Part shown: positions 13,341 through 22,031 of the stretch, in pieces
How the letters are laid out: each line of letters opens with the position of its first letter
How positions within the stretch are numbered: the stretch's first letter is position 1
IMG/VR virus record: IMGVR_UViG_3300017717_000031
Coordinates: 1 to 32,823 of that record
DNA length: 32,823 nucleotides
Direction: 5' to 3' (one strand)
From: a virus
Notes under the pieces: model-generated
The model's input: only the letters and a program-made list of their open reading frames with translations
Told to the model about the DNA's origin: nothing
The model's database searches: none
Made by a program: the position numbers and the translations under genes

Positions 13341-13781
13341 ATGTCTAGCACTTGGGGTTCTTATACTTGGGGACAAGGTAACTGGGGAGAAAATGCTAAT
13401 GCCACTTTAACGTTAAGTGGTCTTACAATGACATCTGCTCTTGGAGCTGTTCAACAAGCGAATGTAGGAGAGGCAACAGGCATTGCTTTAACCCCTGCTA
13501 TAGGTTCAAGTTCAATTACAGCTGATGCAAATGTTACACTTACGGGACTAAGTAGCACTTTATCTTTCGGATCTTTCTCAGCAACACCAAGTCAAGAAGT
13601 AGCATTAACTGGATTAAGTCTAAGTCTTACATTAGGAAATGCTGCGGATGTAGTGAGCACTCCAATTTTAGTAAATGGTTTTAATTTAACATCTAGTTTA
13701 GGCACCACTGCTATAACAGGATGGGCAGAAGTAAATAGAGGTTCAACTTCAACTTGGGCAGAGGTTGATAAAGCGGCGTAA
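13341..13781 (+). CDS. Repeat-containing beta-rich appendage protein
   Basis: 146 aa. It starts with a Trp/Gly-rich stretch 'TWGSYTWGQGNWGE' and then has about five copies of a ~22-residue unit with the core L/V-x-L-x-G-L-x-x-x-x-x-L/F-G (near residues 22, 46, 65, 87 and 109), for example 'VTLTGLSSTLSFGS' and 'VALTGLSLSLTLGN'. The end has two copies of a W-A-E-V motif. Regular short beta units suggest a small solenoid or fibre shaft. The end of this gene contains the -35 of a good promoter for the next gene. Confidence 0.55.
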   Translation: MSSTWGSYTWGQGNWGENANATLTLSGLTMTSALGAVQQANVGEATGIALTPAIGSSSITADANVTLTGLSSTLSFGSFSATPSQEVALTGLSLSLTLGNAADVVSTPILVNGFNLTSSLGTTAITGWAEVNRGSTSTWAEVDKAA

Positions 13782-13793
13782 GTCGCTTATAAT
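13765..13793 (+). promoter_or_regulatory. Sigma70-type promoter before the tail fibre gene
   Basis: TTGATA (13765-13770), 17-base spacer, TATAAT (13788-13793): an 11/12 match with ideal spacing. It lies at the end of the repeat protein gene and would start transcription near 13800, just before the AAGGA and ATG of the fibre gene at 13811. It is the best promoter match in the window. Confidence 0.5.
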
Positions 13794-13810
13794 ACATTGA
13801 AAGGATAATT

Positions 13811-14860
13811 ATGGTTTCATATACAAACAGTTTAGGAATTGAACTTCAGGTTACAGGTACTAATTCAGGAACTTGGGGCACAAAAACAAATAACAATTTT
13901 GAATTATTTGAACAAGCGATTGCTGGTTATCAAGATGTTTCAATTGCAGGTGGGGCACAAACAACAGCTTTACTAATGTCAGATGCGACAGTATCCAATG
14001 CTCGAAACGCAGTAATAAAATTATCAGGAACAATAACAGGTAACCAAATAGTAACTATTCCAAATAGTATTGAAAAAGTTTACATAATATCAAACGAAAC
14101 TTCTGGTGCACACACAGTGCAATTTAAAACTGTAGGTGGCACTGGGTATACTTTTGCAGCAGCAGATAAAACAAAACGAGTTCTATATTCAGACGGAACA
14201 AATATCGTTGATACAGGAATTGTTACAACAGCATCAACAGATACTTTATCTAATAAAACGTTTTCAGGTACAATTACAAACTCAGGAACAATTGTTGGTG
14301 GTGGTGTTAGTGCCGTAACTTTAACTAAGCCTAAATTTGCAGATGCTGGCTTTATCGCTGATTCAAACGGAAACGAACAGTTAGTATTTCAAGAAACAGC
14401 CAGTGCGGTAAATGAATTAGAAATTACAAATGCAGCTACTGGTAGCAATCCTGGTTTTGCAGCTACTGGTGGAGATTCTAATGTGGGTATAAACTTTAAT
14501 GCAAAAGGTAATGGTAAATTTGTATTTAATGATGCTGCTTATTTTCCTGAAGTTACACTAACAGATGGAGCAACAATAAATTGGGATGTGCAAGCAGCAC
14601 CTGTTGCAAAGGTAACTTTAGGTGGGAATAGAACTTTTGCAGCACCGACAAATGGGTCAACAGGACAGTTTGTATCGCTTTTAATAATTCAAGATGGCAC
14701 AGGAAGTCGTGTACCAACCTTCAATGCAATATTTGAATTCACCGCAGACACCGCACCAACATTGACTACTACTGCTGCAAAAGGTGATTTGTTTGTGTTT
14801 TATTATAATGGTTCAAAATTTCTTGAAGTAGGAAGAAATTTAAATTTAACACTAAGTTAG
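13811..14860 (+). CDS. Tail fibre-like protein
   Basis: 349 aa, beta-rich and Thr/Gly/Asn-rich. The N-terminus 'SYTNSLGIELQVTGTNSGTW GTKTNNNFELFEQAIAG' is a common start of marine phage fibre proteins ('G.q....G...gtWG...N.n...ie.ai.G'). Further on come 'TASTDTLSNKTFSGT', the fibre-shaft motif 'T-x-T-L-T-N-K-T', and a C-terminal segment 'GGNRTFAAPTNGSTGQFVSL' reminiscent of fibre domains ('l.gN.tl..p.n...G....l.i'). It probably forms a trimeric appendage anchored near the neck. Confidence 0.7.
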   Translation: MVSYTNSLGIELQVTGTNSGTWGTKTNNNFELFEQAIAGYQDVSIAGGAQTTALLMSDATVSNARNAVIKLSGTITGNQIVTIPNSIEKVYIISNETSGAHTVQFKTVGGTGYTFAAADKTKRVLYSDGTNIVDTGIVTTASTDTLSNKTFSGTITNSGTIVGGGVSAVTLTKPKFADAGFIADSNGNEQLVFQETASAVNELEITNAATGSNPGFAATGGDSNVGINFNAKGNGKFVFNDAAYFPEVTLTDGATINWDVQAAPVAKVTLGGNRTFAAPTNGSTGQFVSLLIIQDGTGSRVPTFNAIFEFTADTAPTLTTTAAKGDLFVFYYNGSKFLEVGRNLNLTLS

Positions 14861-14868
14861 GATAATAT

Positions 14869-15501
14869 ATGTGGGCACAGGTAAAAAATGAACAAGTTAT
14901 AGAAATTTATAACGGAGCTAAAGCAATAAAAATTGGAGATTATCAATATCCAAGCGGTATTTTTTCAAAATGGAGTAAATCGCAATTAGCAGAAATAGGT
15001 ATATACCCAGTACATCAAGACAGAACAAATTATAAAAATGGTGAATTTCACAAAAATACAGATCACACTTATACTGTAGATAATACAAATAAAGTTGTTA
15101 AAATGGCTTGGGGTAAAGCAACTGCACATAGTTTGATAGATGTGGAAGTTAAAGATGCAGATGGAAAAAATCTTTTAGATTCAAATGGTAACAAAATTAT
15201 TAATAAAGGTTTAAAGACAGTAAAAAAAGAGGAAATAAACAGACAAACTCGTGATATCCTAAACGAAACTGATTGGTATGTTACTAAAGCAAGTGAAGTT
15301 TCTGACTATACTCTTCCAACAAATATAGCAAAATTCAGAGCGGCAGTGAGAACAAAGTGTAATGAAATGCAAACACAAATTGATAATGCAAGTGATGTTG
15401 ATGCTTTAAAAACTCTTTATGAATATACCAACACTGGAACGGAAGAAAATCCAGATATGACAAGACCTTTAGGGGAGTTTCCAAAGCTGGAGGACTTCTA
15501 A
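14869..15501 (+). CDS. Tail fibre assembly/chaperone-like protein
   Basis: 210 aa. It starts 'MWAQVKNEQVIEIYNGAKAI' with a beta-rich N-terminal half. The C-terminal half has 'RQTRDILNETDWYVTKASEV' and 'NIAKFRAAVRTKCNEMQTQI', corresponding to the R-x-x-x-L-x-x-T-D-W ... P ... YR-x-x-L-R pattern of phage tail fibre assembly (DUF4376/APC-like) domains. Sandwiched between fibre genes, it likely helps fold or trimerise them. Confidence 0.6.
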   Translation: MWAQVKNEQVIEIYNGAKAIKIGDYQYPSGIFSKWSKSQLAEIGIYPVHQDRTNYKNGEFHKNTDHTYTVDNTNKVVKMAWGKATAHSLIDVEVKDADGKNLLDSNGNKIINKGLKTVKKEEINRQTRDILNETDWYVTKASEVSDYTLPTNIAKFRAAVRTKCNEMQTQIDNASDVDALKTLYEYTNTGTEENPDMTRPLGEFPKLEDF

Positions 15502-16932
15502 ATGCCTTTAATTCTAGGAGCGAATAGTGTTAGAGGTGCAGCCGTTCACCAAATAGACCAATCAATTAGATTTAATGCTGCTGATAGTGCTTATATGCAA
15601 AGAACTTATGGTGCTGGTGGTAATGTAGATGCTTCTACAATAAGTTTTTGGTTCAAAAGGTCTAAACTTGGGGTTGAAGTTACAATGTTTGGAAGTGGTG
15701 CTAACACAAGCAATACTTTTGATATATTTTTTAAAACTGATGATACATTGTTTATTCAAGATTATGCTGGTGCTTATACTCTTTATTTAGGAACTACTCA
15801 AGTTTTTCGTGACCCATCAGCATGGTATCATCTCGTATTTGCATACGACTCTGCTAATGCAATAGAAACAGAAAGAGCAAGGTTGTATATAAATGGACAA
15901 AGAGTAACTAGTTTTGGTGGAGCATCACCATCACCAAAATACCCTTCTCAGAATGCAGACTCAATTTTAGGCACTAATGTTGCGATTGGTTTTGGTAGGT
16001 ATATATCTCTTGGTTCTAGTAATACAAGTCAATATTTTGATGGTTACCTTGCAGAAATGAATTATGTAAATGGGTTAGCATTAGACCCTAGTTACTTTGG
16101 CGAAACCAATGATAACGGGATTTGGATTCCTAAAGAATATTCTGGTAGTTATGGTACAGGAGGATTTTTTGTTGATGGAAGAGATGCAAGTGATTTGGGT
16201 GATGACGAATCGGGAAGTGGTAATGATTTAACAACAAGTGGACTTGCCTCACATGACCAAATGGCTGACTCACCAACAAATAATTTTTGTGTAATGAATC
16301 CTCTTAATACTCACTCAAGTATTACTTTAAGTAATGGTAATTTACAATCAACTGCCTCAGCATTTACTGGAAGTGGTGCATCAATATTATTACCAAGTAC
16401 AGGAAAATGGTATGCTGAGATTAGATATAATAATGCAAGTGTAGGTGAATATCCAATGGTGGGAATTTATAATACTATTAAAAATTTAAGTACTTCTGGA
16501 TTAAATCCTGGTAACACAAGTGGTGATAAAGATATTGGTTTTGGTGCTGATGGTATTAGACGAGAAAATGCTACTGATACTTCTAGCTGGGGTAATGCTG
16601 TTGGTGATGGAAAAATTGGTGCTTTCGCTATTGATATGGATAATAAAAAGATTTGGTTTGGACATAATAATAGTGGTTCTTTTGTATGGCAAGCTAGTGG
16701 AAATCCATCAGCAGGAAGTAATGAAGCTAATACAATAGCTTTTGCTGATGATGTAATTTTTGGCAATAGTCATTATGGTGGTTCAATAGTATGTTGGAAC
16801 TTTGGACAAGATGGAACTTTTGGTGGAACAGAAACAGCACAAGGTAATGCAGATGGTAATGGAGTGGGTAACTTCTATTATGCACCACCAACAAATTATC
16901 TAGCACTATGTACAAAGAATATAGGGAGTTAA
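15502..16932 (+). CDS. Fibre protein with LamG-like and SPRY-like domains
   Basis: 476 aa. Residues ~12-210 carry a concanavalin A/LamG-like domain: 'IDQSIRFNAADSAYMQRTYG', 'ASTISFWFKRSK', 'AWYHLVFAYDSANA', 'RLYINGQRV' and 'FDGYLAEMNYVNGLAL' are standard elements. From about residue 290 a SPRY-like segment follows: 'STGKWYAEIRYNNA', 'GDGKIGAFAIDMDNKKIWFG' and a Trp-Asn-Phe-Gly end. These domains bind glycans or proteins, so it is a likely receptor-binding protein. The next gene has the same architecture and is clearly related. Confidence 0.7.
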   Translation: MPLILGANSVRGAAVHQIDQSIRFNAADSAYMQRTYGAGGNVDASTISFWFKRSKLGVEVTMFGSGANTSNTFDIFFKTDDTLFIQDYAGAYTLYLGTTQVFRDPSAWYHLVFAYDSANAIETERARLYINGQRVTSFGGASPSPKYPSQNADSILGTNVAIGFGRYISLGSSNTSQYFDGYLAEMNYVNGLALDPSYFGETNDNGIWIPKEYSGSYGTGGFFVDGRDASDLGDDESGSGNDLTTSGLASHDQMADSPTNNFCVMNPLNTHSSITLSNGNLQSTASAFTGSGASILLPSTGKWYAEIRYNNASVGEYPMVGIYNTIKNLSTSGLNPGNTSGDKDIGFGADGIRRENATDTSSWGNAVGDGKIGAFAIDMDNKKIWFGHNNSGSFVWQASGNPSAGSNEANTIAFADDVIFGNSHYGGSIVCWNFGQDGTFGGTETAQGNADGNGVGNFYYAPPTNYLALCTKNIGS

Positions 16933-16933
16933 C

Positions 16934-19348
16934 ATGGCAACACCAACAATACCAAATGGCGAAGAATATTTCTTTCCGATAATCTACGAAGGCAACGGAG
17001 CTGGGCAGAGGGTCGGTAAGTTCGTACCTTTTACAGACAATGGTACGATTGCTAATAGTTGTATATTTAATGATGATGATAGTCCAGAATTGAGTAGAAC
17101 ACCATCTTCAGAAACAAACAGAGATACATTCACTTTAAGTTTTTGGATAAAAAGATGTAATATAGGATCATTACAATTAATATTTCAACATGGTGCAAAT
17201 GCTAACAATTGTACTCAGTTTAGTTTTGATTCAAGTGATAGATTACAATACCAACAAGTTGATGGAGGAAGTAATACTGATTCTCTTGTAACAAACAGAA
17301 CTTTTGAAGATACCTCTAAATTTTATCATATTCTTTTGGCTGTAGACACAACTCAAGCAACCGAAGCCAACAGAGTAAGAATGTATGTTGATGGTGATGA
17401 AATAACTTCATGGAGTACAGCTAATTATCCAACTCAAAATACAGATACAGATGTGAATACTACAACAGAGTTCAGTATTGGTAGACAATTAAGTGGCACA
17501 GCGTACTCACCAGATTGTTATTTTGCTGAAATGAACTTTGTAGACGGAACACAACATACACCTTCAACCTTTGGCATCACCGATACAAGCACAAATCGCT
17601 GGATTCCAAAAACATTAACTGGTATTACTTATGGCACTAATGGATTTAGATTACAGTTTCAAGATAGTTCATCACTCGGAGATGACACGAGTGGAAATAC
17701 AAATGATTTCACAGCCACAAATTTAGCTAGTACAGATCAGACCACCAGTAGCCCTACTCAAAACTTTAACACATTTGCTTCTTTTAATTCTGGCACATCT
17801 GCAACTGATGGTAATTTAATAGTTAGCACAGGAACAACAAATGGTGCTGCTCAAGCAGTAGCACAATCTGGGTTTGGTGTGGCAACTGGTAAATGGTATT
17901 GGGAAGTAAAAATCACAACCACTGGTGCTGGATTATGGGGTTGGAAAGATGACGGAAGTGCTGGAGGTTCACAAGCTAGTACTAGTGGCACACAAGGAGG
18001 TGGTAATTTTTCTGGGGCATTATCAACAGGTGCATCTGGACAATATTCTGCTGGGTCTTGGTTTATTGACCACAGATATACTGAAGAGGTAAATTACACA
18101 ACAGTTTCAACTAATGATGTTTTAATGTTTGCAATGGATTTAGATAGTGGCAAAGGGTATTGTGGTAAGAACGGCACTTGGTTTAATAGTGCTAATCCAG
18201 CAAATGGCACAGGAGCAATTGGTGGGTGTCATAGAGCAAATGGAATAAATAAATTCTATCCTTGTGCTGTTAGGTCTGATTCAAATAGTGTAGGAGAGTT
18301 TAATTTTGGTCAAAAAAGTTTTGCACATACTCCACCAACTGGTTTTTCTACCTTACAACAGGACAACCTACCAGAAACAGCTAAAGGCATAAGTGGATTA
18401 GTGTGGACGAAGAACAGAGATGCTGCTGACAATCACCAATTATACGATAGTTCAAGAGGTAAACAATTAGTTTTAGCATCTAATACTGATGGTATAGAGT
18501 CAACAGTTGTAGATGGTTTACAAAAGTTTTTAAAAGGTGGTCAGCAAATTGAAGATAGTGATGCAATCAATACAGCTGGTGAATCTTTTGTAAGCTGGAA
18601 CTGGGTAGCAAATGGTGGTACTACTGCAAGTAATACTGATGGTTCAATTGCCTCTACTGTCCAAGCTAATACAACTGCTGGCTTTTCAATCGTAAAATAT
18701 GTTGGAACGGGTGCTAATGCTACAGTTGGACATGGGTTATCTTCAGCACCAGAGTGGGTTATGACACGGATTCGTAATGCTGGTTCAGTTGCTGGTTTTG
18801 CTGTAGGTTGTACAGCAGACCCTAGTGGATTCAATAACTTTTTATATTTAAATGAAACAACTGCAAGTACAGCAAGTGCGGCAACATGGAATAATACAGC
18901 ACCAACAAATAGTGTATTTAGTGTTGGAACTTCAGAAATAGGAAATTATAATGGTTATAATATGTTAGCTTATTGTTGGCATAGTGTAGATGGCTTTAGT
19001 AAAATTGGTTTCTTCAAGGGCAACGGCAGTACAGATGGGCCGATGATTTACACAGGATTCCGACCAGCTTGGTTACTAATTAAACGGACAGATTCTAGCA
19101 CTGGTGGTAATTGGTCAATAATTGATAGTACCAGATACCCAGCAAATCCAATCGGTCCACCATTACTTGCTGATAGTACAGATGCAGAATCTGGTCTTTC
19201 ATCAATAACTATGGATTTATTATCAAATGGTTTTAAAATTAGAAACACTTTAAACTCCAATAATAATTCTAGTGGAACTTATATTTATATGGCATTTGCC
19301 TCTAATCCATTCGTTGGGGACGGAACCAGTCCTGTGACTGCGAGGTGA
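16934..19348 (+). CDS. Large fibre protein, LamG-like, SPRY-like and C-terminal fibre repeats
   Basis: 804 aa. After a ~30-residue N-terminal part the LamG-like domain spans ~residues 40-215 ('FTLSFWIKRC', 'FYHILLAVDTTQ', 'RMYVDGDEI', 'CYFAEMNFVDG'). A SPRY-like domain follows at ~320-470 ('ATGKWYWEVKI', 'MFAMDLDSGKGYCGKNGTW'). The last ~320 residues contain two related units with 'G.vw.Kn' and 'NTDGSIASTVQANTTAGFSI VKYVGTGA', 'GHGLSSAPEWVMTRIR', 'GPMIYTGFRPAWLLIKRTDS'. This H-G-L-x-x-x-P-x-x-x/ W-N-W pattern is a fibre tip domain seen in many marine phages. It is a longer paralogue of the preceding protein and probably the main adhesin. Confidence 0.7.
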   Translation: MATPTIPNGEEYFFPIIYEGNGAGQRVGKFVPFTDNGTIANSCIFNDDDSPELSRTPSSETNRDTFTLSFWIKRCNIGSLQLIFQHGANANNCTQFSFDSSDRLQYQQVDGGSNTDSLVTNRTFEDTSKFYHILLAVDTTQATEANRVRMYVDGDEITSWSTANYPTQNTDTDVNTTTEFSIGRQLSGTAYSPDCYFAEMNFVDGTQHTPSTFGITDTSTNRWIPKTLTGITYGTNGFRLQFQDSSSLGDDTSGNTNDFTATNLASTDQTTSSPTQNFNTFASFNSGTSATDGNLIVSTGTTNGAAQAVAQSGFGVATGKWYWEVKITTTGAGLWGWKDDGSAGGSQASTSGTQGGGNFSGALSTGASGQYSAGSWFIDHRYTEEVNYTTVSTNDVLMFAMDLDSGKGYCGKNGTWFNSANPANGTGAIGGCHRANGINKFYPCAVRSDSNSVGEFNFGQKSFAHTPPTGFSTLQQDNLPETAKGISGLVWTKNRDAADNHQLYDSSRGKQLVLASNTDGIESTVVDGLQKFLKGGQQIEDSDAINTAGESFVSWNWVANGGTTASNTDGSIASTVQANTTAGFSIVKYVGTGANATVGHGLSSAPEWVMTRIRNAGSVAGFAVGCTADPSGFNNFLYLNETTASTASAATWNNTAPTNSVFSVGTSEIGNYNGYNMLAYCWHSVDGFSKIGFFKGNGSTDGPMIYTGFRPAWLLIKRTDSSTGGNWSIIDSTRYPANPIGPPLLADSTDAESGLSSITMDLLSNGFKIRNTLNSNNNSSGTYIYMAFASNPFVGDGTSPVTAR

Positions 19349-19349
19349 C

Positions 19350-21269
19350 ATGCCTCTAATCAAAGTACCTTTTAAACCTGGTTTTAATAAACAATTAACA
19401 AAAACAACAGCTGAATACCAATGGACAGATGGTGACTTTGTACGTTTTAGATATGGAGAGCCAGAGAAAATGGGTGGTTGGACTCAACCTTTAGCTAATA
19501 CTTTGCCAGGAGTTGCAAGAGATATTCATAATTGGTCGGCGCTTGATGGAACTAAGTATATAGGAATAGGAACAACTAAAGGGTTGTTTTTATATTTTGA
19601 AGGTGCTTTTTATGACATTTCACCGCTCGGAACAGCATTAACATCTTGCACGTTTACCACCACAAATGGATCAGCTACTGTTACTGTAAACAAAACTTCT
19701 CATAATTTAGTTGTAGGTGAATATGTTGTATTTACAAGCGTAACTCTTCCCGGTTCAGGTACAGGTTTTGCAACTGCTGATTTCACAACAAACCCTTTTG
19801 AAATAATATCTGTTCCAACTGCTAATAGTTTTACAATTACCATGTCTGCTGTGGAATCAGGGGCTGGTATAACAGCTGCTGGATCAGCAACAACAACACC
19901 TTATGAAGAAATAGGTCCCACAATTCAAACACAAGGTTTTGGTTGGAGTACTGGCACATGGAGTGGCTCACAAAATTGGGGTGAAGCAAGCACAACCTCG
20001 ACAACCACTTTAGAGCCTGGAAATTGGTCATTAGACAATTATGGTCAAATACTTATTGCGACTGTAAGAAATGGTAAAAGTTTTGAATGGAATCCATCGG
20101 CCTCTAATGCATTAACCACAAGAGCAACAGCTGTAGCAACAAACCCAACATCATCTGTTCATACTATTGTATCCGATACAGATAGACATCTTATTCATCT
20201 AGGCACTGAGACTACAATAGGAACGCCAGCTTCACAGGACAAAATGTTTATTAGATTTTCAGATCAAGAAGACAGAACAACTTATGCACCAACCTCAACA
20301 AACACAGCAGGAACTTTTCAACTAGACTCTGGATCAAAAATTGTTGGAGCTGTGCGTGCTAAAGATTTGACATTTATTGTCACCGATACGTCCGCCTATA
20401 TAATGCAATTTGTTGGGCCCCCTTTTACATTTTCTATACGTCAAGTTGGTACTAACTGTGGAGCTATGTCACAACATTCAATCATTCATGTTGATGGTGT
20501 TGTTTACTGGATGGGTCGTTCTGGTGGTTTCTTTGTTTATGATGGCGCAGGTGTAAAAAAAATACCTTGCTCTGTTGAAGACTTCGTATTTACTACACAG
20601 ACATCTAACGATCTTGGTTTTAATTTTAATCAAAATGAAATTATATTTGCTGGTTTCAATGGTTTATTCACAGAGATAAATTGGTTCTATCCAAAAGCAG
20701 GTTCTGATGTAATTGATAGATGTGTAACATTAAATTATAGAGAAGGTGTATGGACAACAAGTTCGTTAGATAGAACAACGTATATTGATAAGTTTACATT
20801 TGATAATCCTTATGCAACACAATACAGTTCAACAGCTACACCTAATTTTTCAATAAATGGTATTACAAATACTTATGGAGCTACTACATTATATGAACAT
20901 GAAGTTGGTACAAATCAGGTTGATAGTGCTGGTAGTAAAACAGCTATTCCTGCTTTTATTGAATCTGGTGATTTCAGTTTGGATATGGAAGGTGCGCAAG
21001 GTGAGTTTTTTCTGAAGATTAGACGTTTTATACCTGACTTTGCTAAAATAGATGGTAATGCTAAAGTATCCTTATTGTTAAAAGATTTTCCAGCAGAAAC
21101 AGAAAGTTCCTCAAGTCTAGGTCCGTTTACTGTAACTGCCTCAACAAATAAAATTGATACAAGAGCACGCGGACGTTTTGCAGCTTTAAAGATAGAAAAT
21201 GAAAGCACAGATGAAACTTGGCGTTTTGGTTCTTTTCGTGCTGACGTTCAGCCTGATGGGAGAAGATAA
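19350..21269 (+). CDS. Tail nozzle/hub protein (P22 gp10-like)
   Basis: 639 aa, the usual size for the podoviral nozzle. It starts 'PLIKVPFKPGFNKQLTKTTA EYQWTDGDFVRFRYGEPEKM GGW', the signature opening of the stabilisation/hub protein of P22-like and marine podoviruses. The rest is beta-propeller-like, with repeated W/G-rich strands ('WSLDNYGQILIATVRNGKSF EW', 'GVVYWMGRSGGFFVYDG', 'NYREGVWTTSSLDRTTYID') and a C-terminal beta domain ending 'WRFGSFRADVQPDGRR'. It would plug the neck and carry the tail appendages. GAGGTGA precedes the start. Confidence 0.75.
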   Translation: MPLIKVPFKPGFNKQLTKTTAEYQWTDGDFVRFRYGEPEKMGGWTQPLANTLPGVARDIHNWSALDGTKYIGIGTTKGLFLYFEGAFYDISPLGTALTSCTFTTTNGSATVTVNKTSHNLVVGEYVVFTSVTLPGSGTGFATADFTTNPFEIISVPTANSFTITMSAVESGAGITAAGSATTTPYEEIGPTIQTQGFGWSTGTWSGSQNWGEASTTSTTTLEPGNWSLDNYGQILIATVRNGKSFEWNPSASNALTTRATAVATNPTSSVHTIVSDTDRHLIHLGTETTIGTPASQDKMFIRFSDQEDRTTYAPTSTNTAGTFQLDSGSKIVGAVRAKDLTFIVTDTSAYIMQFVGPPFTFSIRQVGTNCGAMSQHSIIHVDGVVYWMGRSGGFFVYDGAGVKKIPCSVEDFVFTTQTSNDLGFNFNQNEIIFAGFNGLFTEINWFYPKAGSDVIDRCVTLNYREGVWTTSSLDRTTYIDKFTFDNPYATQYSSTATPNFSINGITNTYGATTLYEHEVGTNQVDSAGSKTAIPAFIESGDFSLDMEGAQGEFFLKIRRFIPDFAKIDGNAKVSLLLKDFPAETESSSSLGPFTVTASTNKIDTRARGRFAALKIENESTDETWRFGSFRADVQPDGRR

Positions 21270-21430
21270 TGAAAATAAATTTAATGTTACCAGATTTAAA
21301 AAGTGAGTATAATTTTGAAGACAAAAGGCAACTTACCCAAGCATTATCAACACTTGTAAATCAGTTAAATTTTAGTTATAAAACTAATATTAAAAATGAA
21401 CAAGATACATTTAATTATTTTATGTCATGA
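21269..21430 (+). CDS. Small conserved virion-region protein (53 aa)
   Basis: ATG at 21269 overlaps the nozzle stop (TAATG) and its own TGA overlaps the next ATG (ATGA), so this short gene sits exactly between two neighbours. The protein reads 'LPDLKSEYNFEDKRQLTQAL STLVNQLNFSYK', then a polar end. An 'LP-D ... L...L..LV.QLN..Y' pattern recurs in small marine podovirus genes after the nozzle gene. Function unknown, possibly a tail accessory. Confidence 0.6.
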   Translation: MKINLMLPDLKSEYNFEDKRQLTQALSTLVNQLNFSYKTNIKNEQDTFNYFMS

Positions 21431-21765
21431 CAATACAATATAAAAGTGAAACATTTGATCTTACTACCACTGATGTCACTACAATTTTAACTTGTCCATC
21501 AGATGCAACTATTATTGTAAAACTAGTTCAAGCTAGTCATGAGGCGTCAAGCAATGTAGATGTAGATTTATTTTTACGAAAATCTGATGGGTCAGCTGAT
21601 GTTGAAATTTCAAATGTTCAGCTTAATAAATCTTTTGATAATTTAGTCAAGGATAGTTTAAATCTTGAAGCTAGTGACATTCTTAAAATACAAGCAGGTT
21701 CGGCTAATCAAATAACAGGTTGCATATCCTATGCTCTTATTGATCGTTCTCAAGAAAATGGTTGA
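21427..21765 (+). CDS. Small beta-rich virion protein, unknown
   Basis: 112 aa, Thr/Ser/Asp-rich with alternating strands ('YKSETFDLTTTDVTTILTCP', 'IIVKLVQASHEASSNVDVDL'). It is of the same kind as the protein at 6810-7118 and may be a decoration protein. ATGA overlap with the 53-aa gene upstream. The 80 bases after it (21766-21845) are very AT-rich and hold no gene I can support. Confidence 0.5.
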   Translation: MTIQYKSETFDLTTTDVTTILTCPSDATIIVKLVQASHEASSNVDVDLFLRKSDGSADVEISNVQLNKSFDNLVKDSLNLEASDILKIQAGSANQITGCISYALIDRSQENG

Positions 21766-21845
21766 TTTTATTTTTTAATTATGTAAATTTAACAGTATGA
21801 CAACATATATAATAATAAATATTTTAATATTCCTTATTTTTTGAT

Positions 21846-22031
21846 ATGAAAGTAATACACTGCGAATCGAAAACTAAGATTACCAACAAAAGAACTGGAA
21901 AAGTATATGCATCAGAAAATGAAGCAAAGTTCGATGTCAAAGATCAGTTGTCTGCGACAACTGAAGAAGAGATTCAAAGGGACGTTACAATTATCGTACC
22001 GCAGTTGGATATTGAAGGAGGAACAGATTGA
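21846..22031 (+). CDS. Small conserved phage protein (61 aa), unknown
   Basis: 61 aa: 'MKVIHCESKTKITNKRTGKV YASENEAKFDV' followed by 'EEEIQRDVTIIVPQLDI'. This pairing is typical of a small protein found near tail genes of many marine phages. It ends within the ribosome site and start of the glycosyltransferase gene (overlap 22028-22031), so the two are probably translated together. Function unknown. Confidence 0.6.
   Translation: MKVIHCESKTKITNKRTGKVYASENEAKFDVKDQLSATTEEEIQRDVTIIVPQLDIEGGTD

Noticed and set aside
14136-14318. Frames inside the fibre gene and other internal + strand frames (for example 10703-10888, 11039-11287, 16520-16738, 26909-27106)
   Set aside because: They lie fully inside larger, well-supported genes in another frame, have low-complexity composition and no ribosome sites.
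21797-21844. 15-aa hydrophobic ORF (MTTYIIINILIFLIF) before 21846
   Set aside because: Very AT-rich DNA gives Ile/Leu/Phe frames by chance; no ribosome site and too short to support.
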